Source: Natrinema gelatinilyticum
Lineage (GTDB): Archaea; Halobacteriota; Halobacteria; Halobacteriales; Natrialbaceae
Length of the DNA stretch: 64,000 nucleotides
Reading direction: 5' to 3'
Assembly (NCBI RefSeq): GCF_024266705.1
Contig: NZ_CP100756.1
Span: 186,001 to 250,000, forward strand
A model generated the notes under the pieces. The model saw nothing but the letters and a program-made list of their open reading frames with translations. It was not told the origin of the DNA and did no database searches. Positions within the stretch are counted from its first letter, which is position 1, and each line of letters begins with the position of its first letter. The translations under genes were made by a program, and so were the position numbers. This document shows, piece by piece, positions 43,650 to 52,591 of this stretch.

Positions 43650-45242
43650 ATGAGCGGATATCAAACCTCTTCCGAGCGGGCGTTCGTGCTCGGACTCGAC
43701 GGTGTGCCGTGGAGACTCATCGAACGATGGAGCAACGAGGGTGAGCTTCCTGCCTTCGCCCAATTGCGCGAGGAGGGGGCCGCCGGCCCACTCGATAGCA
43801 CTCGCCCGCCGACGACGCCGCTGGCGTGGCCGTCGATCGCGACGGGCGTCTGGCCGGATAAACACGGAATCTACGGCTTTCAGAATCTCTCTTCTGGATA
43901 CAGCCACGAAATGTATACCAGTCGGGATCTCGCCCAGCCCCCCCTCTGGGACCAGCTCGGGCCCGCACACGTCGGGAACGTTCCGATGACCTATCCGGCT
44001 CACGAGATAGACGGAACCATGGTCACGGGGATGATAACGCCTTCGACCGACCGAGAATACACGCAGCCGCCGGATCTGCGAGACGAAATCGATTCGCGCA
44101 TCCCCAACTACGAGATCAGCCTCGACTACCCAGAGTACGCCGATCGGTTGGACGACTTCCAAGTGGCTGTCGAAGATATGCTCGCGAAACGCCGCTCCCT
44201 GATGCGCGTCCAGATGGACCGCGCTGGAGCGGACTGGCAGTTGTTCTTTTTCGTCTACACTGCGCCCGACCGGTTCCAGCACCTCGTCTGGGACATGGAC
44301 AAACTGCTGGCCCACTACAAGCAACTCGACGACATCCTCGCCGAAGTCATCGAATACACCGACGATCACGATGCAGACCTTTACGTCGTCTCAGATCACG
44401 GATTCGGGCCGATCGATGCGCTCGTGTACGTCAACCGGATTCTCGAGCGGGAAGGCTATCTGGTCCGACGAGACGACGACGGCACTCGCGGGGCGCTCGC
44501 GAGCCTCGGAATCTCGCGGGACGCCATTACGGGTGCGCTCAATCGCGTCGGGATCACCGAAGAGGCGCTCGTCCAGTCGCTCCCCAGACGTCTGGTCGAC
44601 TCCGTAGCCGAGCAAATTCCCGGTGATCACGCCCTCTACGACGTCGATTTCGATCGAACCGTCGCGTTCGTCCACGACACGGGCAACTGCTATATCAACG
44701 ACACAGAACGATTCGACCACGGCACCGTCTCGCCGGACGAGGTCGAGACGGTCAAAGCGGAAATCACGGAGACGTTCGAGTCGGCGACCGGTGCAAACGG
44801 CGAGACGCTCCTCGAGGTGTTCGACGGCGACGACCTGTTCCCGACGGACGAAGCGTCGCCGGATCTGGTCGTCGGCGGCAGAGGGTCGTTCGAGTCCCGT
44901 AGTACGGTTTCAGATCAGATACTCGGAAACACCGGGACATACGCTGCGAGCCATCGCAGCGAAGGGATCGTCCTCTGTCGTGGTCCGTCGATCGAATCCA
45001 ACGCGACACTGCACGGCGCTCGCGTGGTCGACATCGCCCCGACACTGCTCCACGGGATCGGTGAACCAGTACCTGAAAATACGGACGGCCGAGTATTGTT
45101 CGACGCCTTTGCGAAAAACGCACGACCGGCGGAAACGAAAGTGGAATGGACGACGGTTTCACGGACCGAAAGCGATGCCGACGTGGACGACGACTTCGAC
45201 GACGTCGAGGACCGTCTGAAGGGACTGGGCTACATGGAGTGA
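43650..45242 (+). CDS. Alkaline-phosphatase-superfamily phosphodiesterase/nucleotide pyrophosphatase-like protein
   Basis: A 530-residue protein starting at ATG 43650 (the longer frame from 43536 runs through the promoter element). Metal and nucleophile motifs: VLGLDGVPWRLIERW (Asp), PPTTPLAWPSIATGVWPDKHGIYGF (nucleophile Thr), YVVSDHGFGP (Asp-His) and a late SHRSEGIVL (His). The family cleaves phosphodiesters or moves phosphoglycerol or phosphoethanolamine groups. Relatives in haloarchaeal glycan loci have no signal peptide, as here. A role in processing a nucleotide-sugar or lipid-phosphate is inferred. Confidence 0.87.
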   Translation: MSGYQTSSERAFVLGLDGVPWRLIERWSNEGELPAFAQLREEGAAGPLDSTRPPTTPLAWPSIATGVWPDKHGIYGFQNLSSGYSHEMYTSRDLAQPPLWDQLGPAHVGNVPMTYPAHEIDGTMVTGMITPSTDREYTQPPDLRDEIDSRIPNYEISLDYPEYADRLDDFQVAVEDMLAKRRSLMRVQMDRAGADWQLFFFVYTAPDRFQHLVWDMDKLLAHYKQLDDILAEVIEYTDDHDADLYVVSDHGFGPIDALVYVNRILEREGYLVRRDDDGTRGALASLGISRDAITGALNRVGITEEALVQSLPRRLVDSVAEQIPGDHALYDVDFDRTVAFVHDTGNCYINDTERFDHGTVSPDEVETVKAEITETFESATGANGETLLEVFDGDDLFPTDEASPDLVVGGRGSFESRSTVSDQILGNTGTYAASHRSEGIVLCRGPSIESNATLHGARVVDIAPTLLHGIGEPVPENTDGRVLFDAFAKNARPAETKVEWTTVSRTESDADVDDDFDDVEDRLKGLGYME

Positions 45243-45363
45243 TGGCGGCACAGACGTGGTACCGCGTGACGATTGATTTAGACAGCGACTGGGATGACCG
45301 TCGCTCGAGAGTGATGAGCTCCGGAAACTGACGGAGAGGTCCTGACTCGAGAGTGACGAGACG

Positions 45364-46761
45364 TTAGGATTGCACTCGAGGAAGTGAGACGGTTATCCTG
45401 TTTCCGGTTTCGGGCCGGTCGAACGTGATGTGGCCGTCCGAGAGGTCCACGGTCCAGTAAACGAGCCATAACCCTAGCCCGGACGTGTGGTACACGTCGT
45501 CCATCTCCCAGTCACCGGTCAGGACGCGAAACTCGATTTCTGGTATCGGCGGACAGTTATCCTGGATTTCTACGTCGATCGTCTCCCGATTGCGACGGAT
45601 CGTAACGGACAGTTCCGGGAGGCCGTCCGGTTCGTGTTGGATCGCGTTCTCGAGGAGTTCTGAGACCGCGTCTTGGATCTCGGAGACCGTACAGGCGACC
45701 GCCGATTCGGGAACCGTCCGTTCGATCGTCGCGTCAGGATACCGATCCTGGATCGTCTCGACCGCCCTGGACACGATCGCGACGAGGTCGCTCGACTCCG
45801 GGACCGGCCGGTCGCTGAGCAACTCGATGATTTCTCGTTGCTTCGCGGTCGTATCGAGGAGTTCCTGTCCTTGCCGATGGATGATCTCTGCGCGTCGGTG
45901 AAACGGGTCTTCGACTTTACTGGCGATGCACTCGGCATTGCCGAGAATAACGGCCAGGTCGTTTCGCAAATTGTGCCGGAGGAAGTTGTCCATGACCGCC
46001 AGTTGCCGTTCCCGCCGCTGCCGGTCCGTAATGTCCTTGCTGAACCCGACGATTCGGACGACCTCACCGTCTTCGAAAAGCGGGGCCGCCTGCACCCAGA
46101 CCCAACGTTTGTAGTCCGTTTCGGGATTGACGCGATACTCGAGGTCGACCGACTCGCCTGCCGACGCGCGGGCCATGGCATCACGAACCGTGTCGGCGTC
46201 GTCGGGATGGACGAGGTCGAGGAAGCTTCGCGGATTCGCCTCGAGTGTCTCGACCGACTGTCCGAAAACGTCCTCGTAGGCAGGATTGACGAATAGCACG
46301 TCGGACCAGTCGTGATTGAACATCCATAGAACGTCGCCGACCGTGCCAGCGATCGTTCGCAGTCGACTCTGGGCGTTCCGGCGTTCTCGCTCCGCGATAA
46401 CCTGCTGCGTGATGTCCCTGGAACTGACGACGTATCCGTCCAGGGCGTCGTCTGGAGGGTTCGAAAAACGGCTCTCCAGCCACACCCACTCGTCGTCTCG
46501 CGTGACGTGCCGATAGCGGATGGGCGACGAAGACCGGGCGACTCCGCTTACCTGTCCGAATCGGTCGACGACCCCACGCCTATCGTCCGGATGGATGTAT
46601 TCGATCGCGGGTTCGTCGATCAATTGCCCTGGCTCGAAACCGAGGATGGATGTGCTCGCCTCGTTCACATACACGTACGTACCCGCTTCGTCGACGATGG
46701 CGAGTTTATCCCGGGCGTACTCAAGCAAGATGTTACCCAGGTCGTCGATCTTCGGGTCCAT
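45364..46761 (-). CDS. Sensor histidine kinase with two PAS domains
   Basis: A 465-residue soluble kinase. PAS 1 (about 10-120) ends with GYVVSSRDITQQV; PAS 2 (about 130-245) carries a PAC-like end, VGFSKDITDRQRRE. The phosphoacceptor is His263 in FLRHNLRNDLAVILG, the haloarchaeal HisKA form. The HATPase domain has N-box ELLENAIQHE (Asn372), DNCPPIPE and SGLGLWLVYWTVD. There is no transmembrane segment and no response regulator next door, so it senses an internal signal, possibly redox or oxygen. It interrupts the glycan genes. Confidence 0.92.
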   Translation of the reverse strand: MDPKIDDLGNILLEYARDKLAIVDEAGTYVYVNEASTSILGFEPGQLIDEPAIEYIHPDDRRGVVDRFGQVSGVARSSSPIRYRHVTRDDEWVWLESRFSNPPDDALDGYVVSSRDITQQVIAERERRNAQSRLRTIAGTVGDVLWMFNHDWSDVLFVNPAYEDVFGQSVETLEANPRSFLDLVHPDDADTVRDAMARASAGESVDLEYRVNPETDYKRWVWVQAAPLFEDGEVVRIVGFSKDITDRQRRERQLAVMDNFLRHNLRNDLAVILGNAECIASKVEDPFHRRAEIIHRQGQELLDTTAKQREIIELLSDRPVPESSDLVAIVSRAVETIQDRYPDATIERTVPESAVACTVSEIQDAVSELLENAIQHEPDGLPELSVTIRRNRETIDVEIQDNCPPIPEIEFRVLTGDWEMDDVYHTSGLGLWLVYWTVDLSDGHITFDRPETGNRITVSLPRVQS

Positions 46762-46977
46762 CGAGATAGTCTAATACAATTTCGGGACTAACTATGAAAA
46801 ACGTACTGCTGTCACAGACGGATACCGGTGAGAAGTGGACAGACGCGTCATCCGTCACTGCAGGTACTCAGCGGAAACGATCACCGTCTGTCCTGAGTCG
46901 CGACCGTCCTATCTCGCTCGAATCGGTCGCGACGATCACACGACAAAGCGCGGAACCGCGTGTCGGCATCTGGGCAG

Positions 46978-48285
46978 CTACCGATCGGACCGGACGAGTC
47001 GAAGCCCGGCCTTCGCCGTCGTCCAGGCCGGATAGACGGTGTTGTAGACTGAGTTGGGGGCGTTTCTCGCCCCCGCTCGGAGCAGTCGGTGGGTGAGCGG
47101 CGGACCCGACGTGGAAATCATCTCGTCCAGATCGACGTCATCGAGCCACTCGAAGAAGGACCGTTCTGCCGACGTTGCAGGGTCGGTCTCGCGTGCGCGC
47201 TCACGAATGTCCGCCCACATGTGGCGTTCGTCCTGACCGAGGACCCAGTCGCCGCGCTCGAGTGACCGGCGGAGGTCGTCGTAACCCGCATCAGAGAATG
47301 GATAGCCGTGGTTCGACGGATCGAGCCCGGACAGACGGAGGCCGACTGCAGTCCGGTAACACTTTTCACACCGGCCACAGTTGCCGTCCATCCGGTCGTT
47401 GCAGGTCTGGAGCTGGAGCGTCGGGTCCTCGCTGTGGACGTAGTCTGCGATGACGTCGAGGCGTTCCTGCCTGGTGAGTTCGTAGGCGTCGTGGTGACAC
47501 TCGGTCTCGGCCCACCTGACGCGTTCGTCGACGTCGGGCCGGGACCCCCACTCGAGGTCGATCCCGTCCCAGTGGGTCGCGGCGACGTATAGATCCTCGA
47601 TTCCGCGCGCGTAGGCCAGCGGGGCACAGAGCCCGAGGAGCCCCAGTCCGTGACCGACGGAACTGTACCAGCCGCCGTCGACGTAGCGCTTGTAGTGGGC
47701 GAGCAACATCGGATGATCGAGAAACGAGAGCATGTTCGACTCGACGAAGGCGGTCTCGAGGTCGTGGTCCTCGGCGAACCCGGAGACACGCGTTCGGAGG
47801 GCGTCCCACTTCCCGTCGTCGGCCACGTCCGGCGTGATCGTCCATCCCCGAATGCTGATCAGCGTCGGCGACTCCTCGCGGTGGCGAACGTACGAACACG
47901 TCGAATCGACGCCGCCGGTAAATAGCAGGCCGCTCTCGCCTCCTCGGTCGGGCTTCGGGTCGATCGTCCGGCGAGTGTAGAGCGTCCCACCCTCGAGGAA
48001 GTCGTGCATCTCGCACAGCGACGTCTCGACCTCCTCGAGTGCGTGCGCGAAAGTCGCATCGACCTCGTCGACGTAGACGTCGGCCCCGTTGGCCCACGCC
48101 ACCGGACAGAGCTGTGCGAGGACGGGAATCACGAGGACGCCATCGGGGACGTCTTCGATCGGCACGTCGTACTGCGTTCGAAACGGTTCGTCAGTGATGA
48201 ACCGCTCGAGGTCGGTCGAGGCGCGAACCGAACACTCGAGGGTCTCGCCGTCGGCGGTGAGTTTGTCGATGAGGATCGATGACAT
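46978..48285 (-). CDS. QueC-like PP-loop ATPase of unknown substrate
   Basis: A 435-residue protein. The PP-loop reads LLFTGGVDSTCS (TGGVDS, 123-128), a variant of SGGxDS, and binds ATP to adenylate a carboxylate. A cysteine cluster, Cys295 (QTCNDR), then Cys303, Cys306 and Cys309 (NCGRCEKCYR), matches the zinc site of 7-cyano-7-deazaguanine synthase. The N-terminal 110 residues are not part of QueC. Glycan-locus relatives are not characterised; a role in forming an amide or nitrile on a uronic acid is inference. Confidence 0.78.
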   Translation of the reverse strand: MSSILIDKLTADGETLECSVRASTDLERFITDEPFRTQYDVPIEDVPDGVLVIPVLAQLCPVAWANGADVYVDEVDATFAHALEEVETSLCEMHDFLEGGTLYTRRTIDPKPDRGGESGLLFTGGVDSTCSYVRHREESPTLISIRGWTITPDVADDGKWDALRTRVSGFAEDHDLETAFVESNMLSFLDHPMLLAHYKRYVDGGWYSSVGHGLGLLGLCAPLAYARGIEDLYVAATHWDGIDLEWGSRPDVDERVRWAETECHHDAYELTRQERLDVIADYVHSEDPTLQLQTCNDRMDGNCGRCEKCYRTAVGLRLSGLDPSNHGYPFSDAGYDDLRRSLERGDWVLGQDERHMWADIRERARETDPATSAERSFFEWLDDVDLDEMISTSGPPLTHRLLRAGARNAPNSVYNTVYPAWTTAKAGLRLVRSDR

Positions 48286-48510
48286 AGGTGAGAGGCGTCG
48301 GTGTACCTGTCGACTGGATCACGACCTGCTACAAAAACCATCAGAATCGTTGATCAGTCTCGCGTCGAGAAAGCGGACCGTAGCGTTCCGGTCGACGTCG
48401 ACAGGGACGGCATATATCGTCGTCTGTTGCCGTATGTGAAACCGACGAGATGTACTGGTGGGCTTTCCTCGCTGACCGTCAGCCGACAGTCCATTTTCGG
48501 TACAGAAGCG

Positions 48511-48556
48511 ACAGCATCCAGTTTCGGAGGTAGGACAGCATCCGGTTTCGGAGGTA
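48511..48556 (+). repeat. Two 22-bp direct repeats, 24-bp period, before the promoter
   Basis: acagcatccagtttcggagg at 48511 and acagcatccggtttcggagg at 48535, each followed by ta, differ at one base; a weaker third copy (acagtccattttcgg) precedes them. They lie 9 bases upstream of the ATAACAA element at 48565, where an activator or repressor could bind. Confidence 0.6.
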
Positions 48557-48564
48557 AGTTCTGT

Positions 48565-48574
48565 ATAACAAACC
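48565..48574 (+). promoter_or_regulatory. ATAACAA-type promoter element (variant)
   Basis: ataacaaacc, 79 bases before the ATG of the membrane protein gene, directly after the direct repeats. Confidence 0.4.
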
Positions 48575-48643
48575 GCGACAGCGCCATCGACTGGGCAAAC
48601 ACATGCGTATCGAGACTCGCAGAGACGGCTCCGGTGAGAGAAC

Positions 48644-50446
48644 ATGAGCCGATCGACGCTCAACGTGACGTTCGCAGCCGGGTTTCTCGCGGTTTCGATG
48701 GCAATTCTCGTCGCGAGAGCAAATCCGGCGACGAGTTACGAATCGTCGGTGTACGCGGGAACGCCAACAATTACCTGGTTTGGGCTCGCACTTGCGCTCG
48801 CTATTGCGGTCGGAACGTGTCTCACGTGTCGTGGCCGAGCGCAGGGATACGGGATCGGCCTCGGCGCGATCACGGTCACGGCAATCGTGAGCCTCCCCGT
48901 GATTCGGAACTACCACTACGCCGGAATGGGGGACGCGCTCACGCACCTGGGCTGGACGCGGGACATCGTCACCGGTGGGACCGCACCCCACGAACTGTTC
49001 TATCCCGGATTACATGCCATCGCGTCGACGCTACACTTCGCCGGCGGGATCTCGATCGAGCGCGGCCTCCTGATCGGGATGGTCGTCCTGTTCGTTCCGT
49101 TCGTGATCTTCGTGCCGCTGGTGGTTCGCGATATGGCCGGCGGTGGACTGGCCGTCGGTCTCGCGGCAATCGTCTCGTGGATGGTGCTCCCGGTCAACAA
49201 CATCGCGACGCACATGGGCGTTCACACGAATTCGAACGCGCTGTTCGTCGTGCCCGCGGTCGTCTTCGCGCTCGTCGCCTATCTCCACCGACGATCGACG
49301 ATCGAGCGACTCCCCTTCGGTGTCTCGCCGTTCAGCGTCCTCATCTTCTTGACCGCGCTCGCCCTCCTGTTGATCCATCCCCAGCAGATGTTCAACGTGG
49401 TCGTCTTGATCGGCGCGATCAGCGGCGTCCAGTACCTCGCTCGGCGTCGCTTCGACGACCACCCCATGGTCGATCACCCGACGACGTACGTCCACACCAT
49501 CAGTCTCGGGGGCATGTTCGGCCTCTGGGCGCTCGGCAACGATCGGTTCAGGCGGGCAGCATTCGGTCTCGTTTCCGGGCTGCTCGCGCAGGACATCGGT
49601 GGCGGGACGACCGTCAACCAGCGCGGGTCGTCGTTGACCGACATCGGTGGCAGCCTCGGCGAACTGTTCGTGAAAATGTTCCTCGCCGCGGCTATCATCG
49701 GCCTCGTCGTCGGTCTCTTCATTCTGGTGGTCTGGCTCGGTCGATCGAGCCTCGACGGCGAGGCCAGGTCCTTCGTCAACTACTTCTCGCTCGCCCTGTT
49801 CCCGCTCTGTGGCATGTTTCTCGTCTACTTCCTCGGGACGCCGACGATGGCGTTCCGACAGGTAGGCTTCATCTACGTCCTGTTGACGATTCTCGCCGGC
49901 ATCGCGCTGGCACAGTTCATCGGCGGACTCTCGAACGTGATCACGACGCCCGGAGCGAACGCAGTCGCGGCGCTCGTACTCGGGACCTGTCTCGTTCTCG
50001 GTTTGATGACGGTGTTCGCGTCGCCGCTGATATACAGTCCGGGTCAGCACGTGACCGAAGAGATGATGAGCGGCTACGAGGACGGGCTGGATCACGGAGC
50101 GGAGGGCGTTCCCTACGCGGGGATGGGATACGACCCCTACCGGTACGATCACGGAATCAACGGCCTCGACGGCAGCGATACGCTCAGCGGTGCATCGAGG
50201 GCGACCGGTAGCGTAAACGCCACCGTCTTCGGCGAGGGGAACTACAGCGGTGCCTACCCCACCGGCGAATACTACTTCGTCGTTTCGGAGTGGGACAGGA
50301 CGAAAGAACTCGAGGTCTACGATGAGCTGAACTACGAGAGGGACACGGTCGAAGGAGTCGAAACCGAGCCTGGCACGAACAAGGTGATCTCGAACGACGA
50401 GTTCTCGATGTATGCCGTCGACGACGAACCCCGGGCAACCGGCTGA
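48644..50446 (+). CDS. Polytopic membrane protein, GT-C-like
   Basis: A 600-residue protein with about twelve membrane helices followed by a soluble C-terminal domain of about 140 residues outside the membrane. The first large loop carries an acidic motif, YAGMGDALTHLGWTRDIVTGG, placed like the catalytic loop of GT-C enzymes. The C-terminal part (DPYRYDHGINGLDGSDTLSG ... YFVVSEWDR) looks like a small extracellular domain. It may transfer a lipid-linked sugar outside the cell or act in polymer assembly. The family was not recognised with certainty. Confidence 0.65.
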   Translation: MSRSTLNVTFAAGFLAVSMAILVARANPATSYESSVYAGTPTITWFGLALALAIAVGTCLTCRGRAQGYGIGLGAITVTAIVSLPVIRNYHYAGMGDALTHLGWTRDIVTGGTAPHELFYPGLHAIASTLHFAGGISIERGLLIGMVVLFVPFVIFVPLVVRDMAGGGLAVGLAAIVSWMVLPVNNIATHMGVHTNSNALFVVPAVVFALVAYLHRRSTIERLPFGVSPFSVLIFLTALALLLIHPQQMFNVVVLIGAISGVQYLARRRFDDHPMVDHPTTYVHTISLGGMFGLWALGNDRFRRAAFGLVSGLLAQDIGGGTTVNQRGSSLTDIGGSLGELFVKMFLAAAIIGLVVGLFILVVWLGRSSLDGEARSFVNYFSLALFPLCGMFLVYFLGTPTMAFRQVGFIYVLLTILAGIALAQFIGGLSNVITTPGANAVAALVLGTCLVLGLMTVFASPLIYSPGQHVTEEMMSGYEDGLDHGAEGVPYAGMGYDPYRYDHGINGLDGSDTLSGASRATGSVNATVFGEGNYSGAYPTGEYYFVVSEWDRTKELEVYDELNYERDTVEGVETEPGTNKVISNDEFSMYAVDDEPRATG

Positions 50447-51100
50447 CGGGTCACGACCGTCATCGTCACCGCAACGTTTCGAAGCGGGCCGCGTTTGTCG
50501 ATGCCCTTCGATCCGACCGGACGTACTCGAGGAGACGATCCTCTATGTTATGCTGCTATACTAGTTTTAGTCTTTTGCGCGCGCGAAGCAGCCGAACCGA
50601 ACGAACCGCGAACAACGGTGGATGGAAGACGGGAAGACCGATGGAACCAGGCTGGCCCAAGCCAACGGGTAGATCCCCGGACGCCGGAGAGCGAACGCAC
50701 CGTTCACGTCGCAAGAATTCTGTCTCCGAAAGCTCACCCGCCGGGCCCCTCTTGGCCGGTGCGGCAGGTCTCCGTCGGGCCGACCGGCGAGTAAAACGTT
50801 ATTACGTAACGGAAACGGTAGGCTTGAGCAACTGAAACAATCGATTCCTCGTGATCAATTGTGAGAACGCGAAGATGGCGAATCCGCGACCCAGGACCCG
50901 CTCAAGTCGGAGATATTCCCCTATTTCCTCGGAAAAAACTGTATTACGTGTCCAAAGTCAAGTACGTATGAATTTCTCATATTCTTAACAATATATGCGT
51001 AATTTACTCGCATTTGTGTAGAGATATCAATAATGTATGGAATTATTTGGGATAGGAGCAAGGAAAAGTTTATGAGCGTAAGGTGACGTTGCGGGAATGT
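50447..51100. other. Long AT-rich intergenic region upstream of the first beta-helix gene
   Basis: About 650 bases. The first half is GC-rich without coding signal; from about 50930 the DNA becomes strongly AT-rich. A palindrome-like cgttattacgtaacg lies at 50797-50811. The last 40 bases hold the conserved promoter at 51061. Confidence 0.5.
51061..51074 (+). promoter_or_regulatory. BRE/TATA box of beta-helix gene 1
   Basis: aggaaaagtttatg, with the TTTAT 32 bases before the ATG at 51101; nearly identical blocks precede the other two beta-helix genes at the same distance. Leaderless transcription is likely. Confidence 0.6.
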
Positions 51101-52054
51101 ATGGTGCAGAATCCCCGTACGTCCGAGACGGACTCAACTCCGACTACAGGCCGTAATACCAGATTTACCCGCCGTAACTACGTTCGCTCGCTCGCCGCAG
51201 TGGCGACCGCGACGACCGCAATCGGCGGTACCGGTTCAGTTGCGGCCCAGGACGACTACGAGGTCATCGAAGCTCAGGGACAGACGATCACCATCGATGC
51301 CGGTCAGACCTGGGAGAACAAGCTCATCGACATGACGACCGGTCAGGACATCGTCATCACCGCCCACAGCAGCGACTGGACGATCCGAAACATCGGTTTC
51401 AAAGGCGAGAACACGTCCGCCACTGGGACCGCCACCTTCGGAATCTCCGACACTGCCGGCGGAACGTGTACCGTCGAGAACGTGTATCTCGGCGACGGCT
51501 CGAGCAGGGGCAATGGCAACCCGAACGGTCACGGCCAGACCGCCTTCTGGGTCGCACCGAACCACTCGGGACACATCGACTTCACGAACGTCAACATCCA
51601 AAACTTCGCGGATAACGCGATCTACGGTTCAGCTCCGGGTACCAAAGGCGGCGGCACGATCCATATCGATAGCTGCTTCGCTGCGAACTGTTACGTCTCG
51701 CACTTCCGTCTGGCCACCGAAGGTAGCAAAGTTACGAACTCGAGCGTCTACGTCGACAGCGACGAGGGCTACGTCGGGCGCGGCATCTGGGGCTGGGCCC
51801 CGGGACCGATTGAGGTCAAAGACTGCCAGATCGAAATGAACGGGCAGAACTCGTCTATCGTTGCTGGAGCGAACGGCAAGCCGACCGAACTCGTCGTCAA
51901 GAACTCCGACTACGACGAGCAGGCGGGCATCAACGAACACGCCGGTTCGAACGTCAAACTCGGTGAAAACGTTGGAACGAACCCCGAAGCCTCCATCCCC
52001 AAAGGCGTCCCGACATCGCCGAAACAAGCCGCATCGGGGAGCAACAACAACTGA
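51101..52054 (+). CDS. Tat-secreted right-handed beta-helix protein, short form
   Basis: A 317-residue protein, start ATG 51101. A Tat signal, TRRNYVRSLAAVATATTAIG with Arg24-Arg25, ends near VAAQ (residue 50). The mature part begins DDYEVIEAQGQTITIDAGQT and forms a parallel beta-helix with repeating coils (WTIRNIGFKGENTS, TCTVENVYLGDG, HIDFTNVNIQNF, GTIHIDSCFA). It ends in the linker SIPKGVPTSPKQAASG, exactly where the two longer paralogues continue into three C-terminal domains. The fold suggests a polysaccharide lyase or hydrolase, or a binding protein; no catalytic residues can be named. Confidence 0.85.
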   Translation: MVQNPRTSETDSTPTTGRNTRFTRRNYVRSLAAVATATTAIGGTGSVAAQDDYEVIEAQGQTITIDAGQTWENKLIDMTTGQDIVITAHSSDWTIRNIGFKGENTSATGTATFGISDTAGGTCTVENVYLGDGSSRGNGNPNGHGQTAFWVAPNHSGHIDFTNVNIQNFADNAIYGSAPGTKGGGTIHIDSCFAANCYVSHFRLATEGSKVTNSSVYVDSDEGYVGRGIWGWAPGPIEVKDCQIEMNGQNSSIVAGANGKPTELVVKNSDYDEQAGINEHAGSNVKLGENVGTNPEASIPKGVPTSPKQAASGSNNN

Positions 52055-52350
52055 TCTTCTGACCCACCCGTACTCTCGGGACACCCCCCGCTGACGTCCT
52101 CCCGCTACGGTCGTCGGTCTCACCGACGTCACTCCGCAGTTCACGATTCCTACTGACGCATCGATTTATTCACTCGAGCGCCGCGGGTGCGATGTTCGTT
52201 CAGCCCTGCGTCCCTGCCCGATTCTCCTCGTCTGCCGAAACCGTCAGCTCGGCAATCGACACGTCAAATCAGTTTCCGGAGGTATTGATCTGGAGGTGTG
52301 ACGGGCGCAGCATCCCGAGATCAGCGGAGGACGTGCCGCGTCGATGCAGA

Positions 52351-52439
52351 GTAATATGATATTACCGACGAACGGCGACCGATCCGACCCCGTCCGAGAC
52401 GTTCGATGCCCGCTGCCTGCGTGAGTAATATACTATTAC
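52351..52439 (+). promoter_or_regulatory. Twin GTAATA...TATTAC palindromes (operator candidate)
   Basis: gtaatatgatattac at 52351-52365 has perfect 7-base arms around one base. gtaatatactattac at 52425-52439 has perfect 6-base arms around three bases. Their starts are 74 bases apart, about seven helical turns, so two dimers could sit on one face of the DNA upstream of the 52592 gene. Confidence 0.45.
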
Positions 52440-52551
52440 TGTCTACAACACTTATTCCTCGCATATATAATTTTTCGTGAAATATTATCACTCATTCTTC
52501 TATAAATAGTACAGATTATAACTAAAGTCTGTAAATTTTACTTTTCCATAT

Positions 52552-52565
52552 GGGGAAAGTTTATA
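52552..52565 (+). promoter_or_regulatory. BRE/TATA box of beta-helix gene 2
   Basis: ggggaaagtttata, with TTTATA 32 bases before the ATG at 52592. It matches the blocks before the genes starting at 51101 and 57934. Confidence 0.65.
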
Positions 52566-52591
52566 CCATTAGTTGCATATTACCCGTTTGT

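Larger units (their letters stand above)
48286..48643. other. Divergent promoter region with a pair of direct repeats
   Basis: About 360 bases between divergent genes. Apart from the direct repeats at 48511-48556 and the ATAACAA element at 48565, no other signal is recognised. Confidence 0.5.
52055..52591. other. Intergenic region with twin palindromes and promoter
   Basis: About 540 bases. The first 250 are GC-rich without genes. Two GTAATAT-type palindromes and a strongly AT-rich block lead to the conserved promoter at 52552. Confidence 0.55.
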
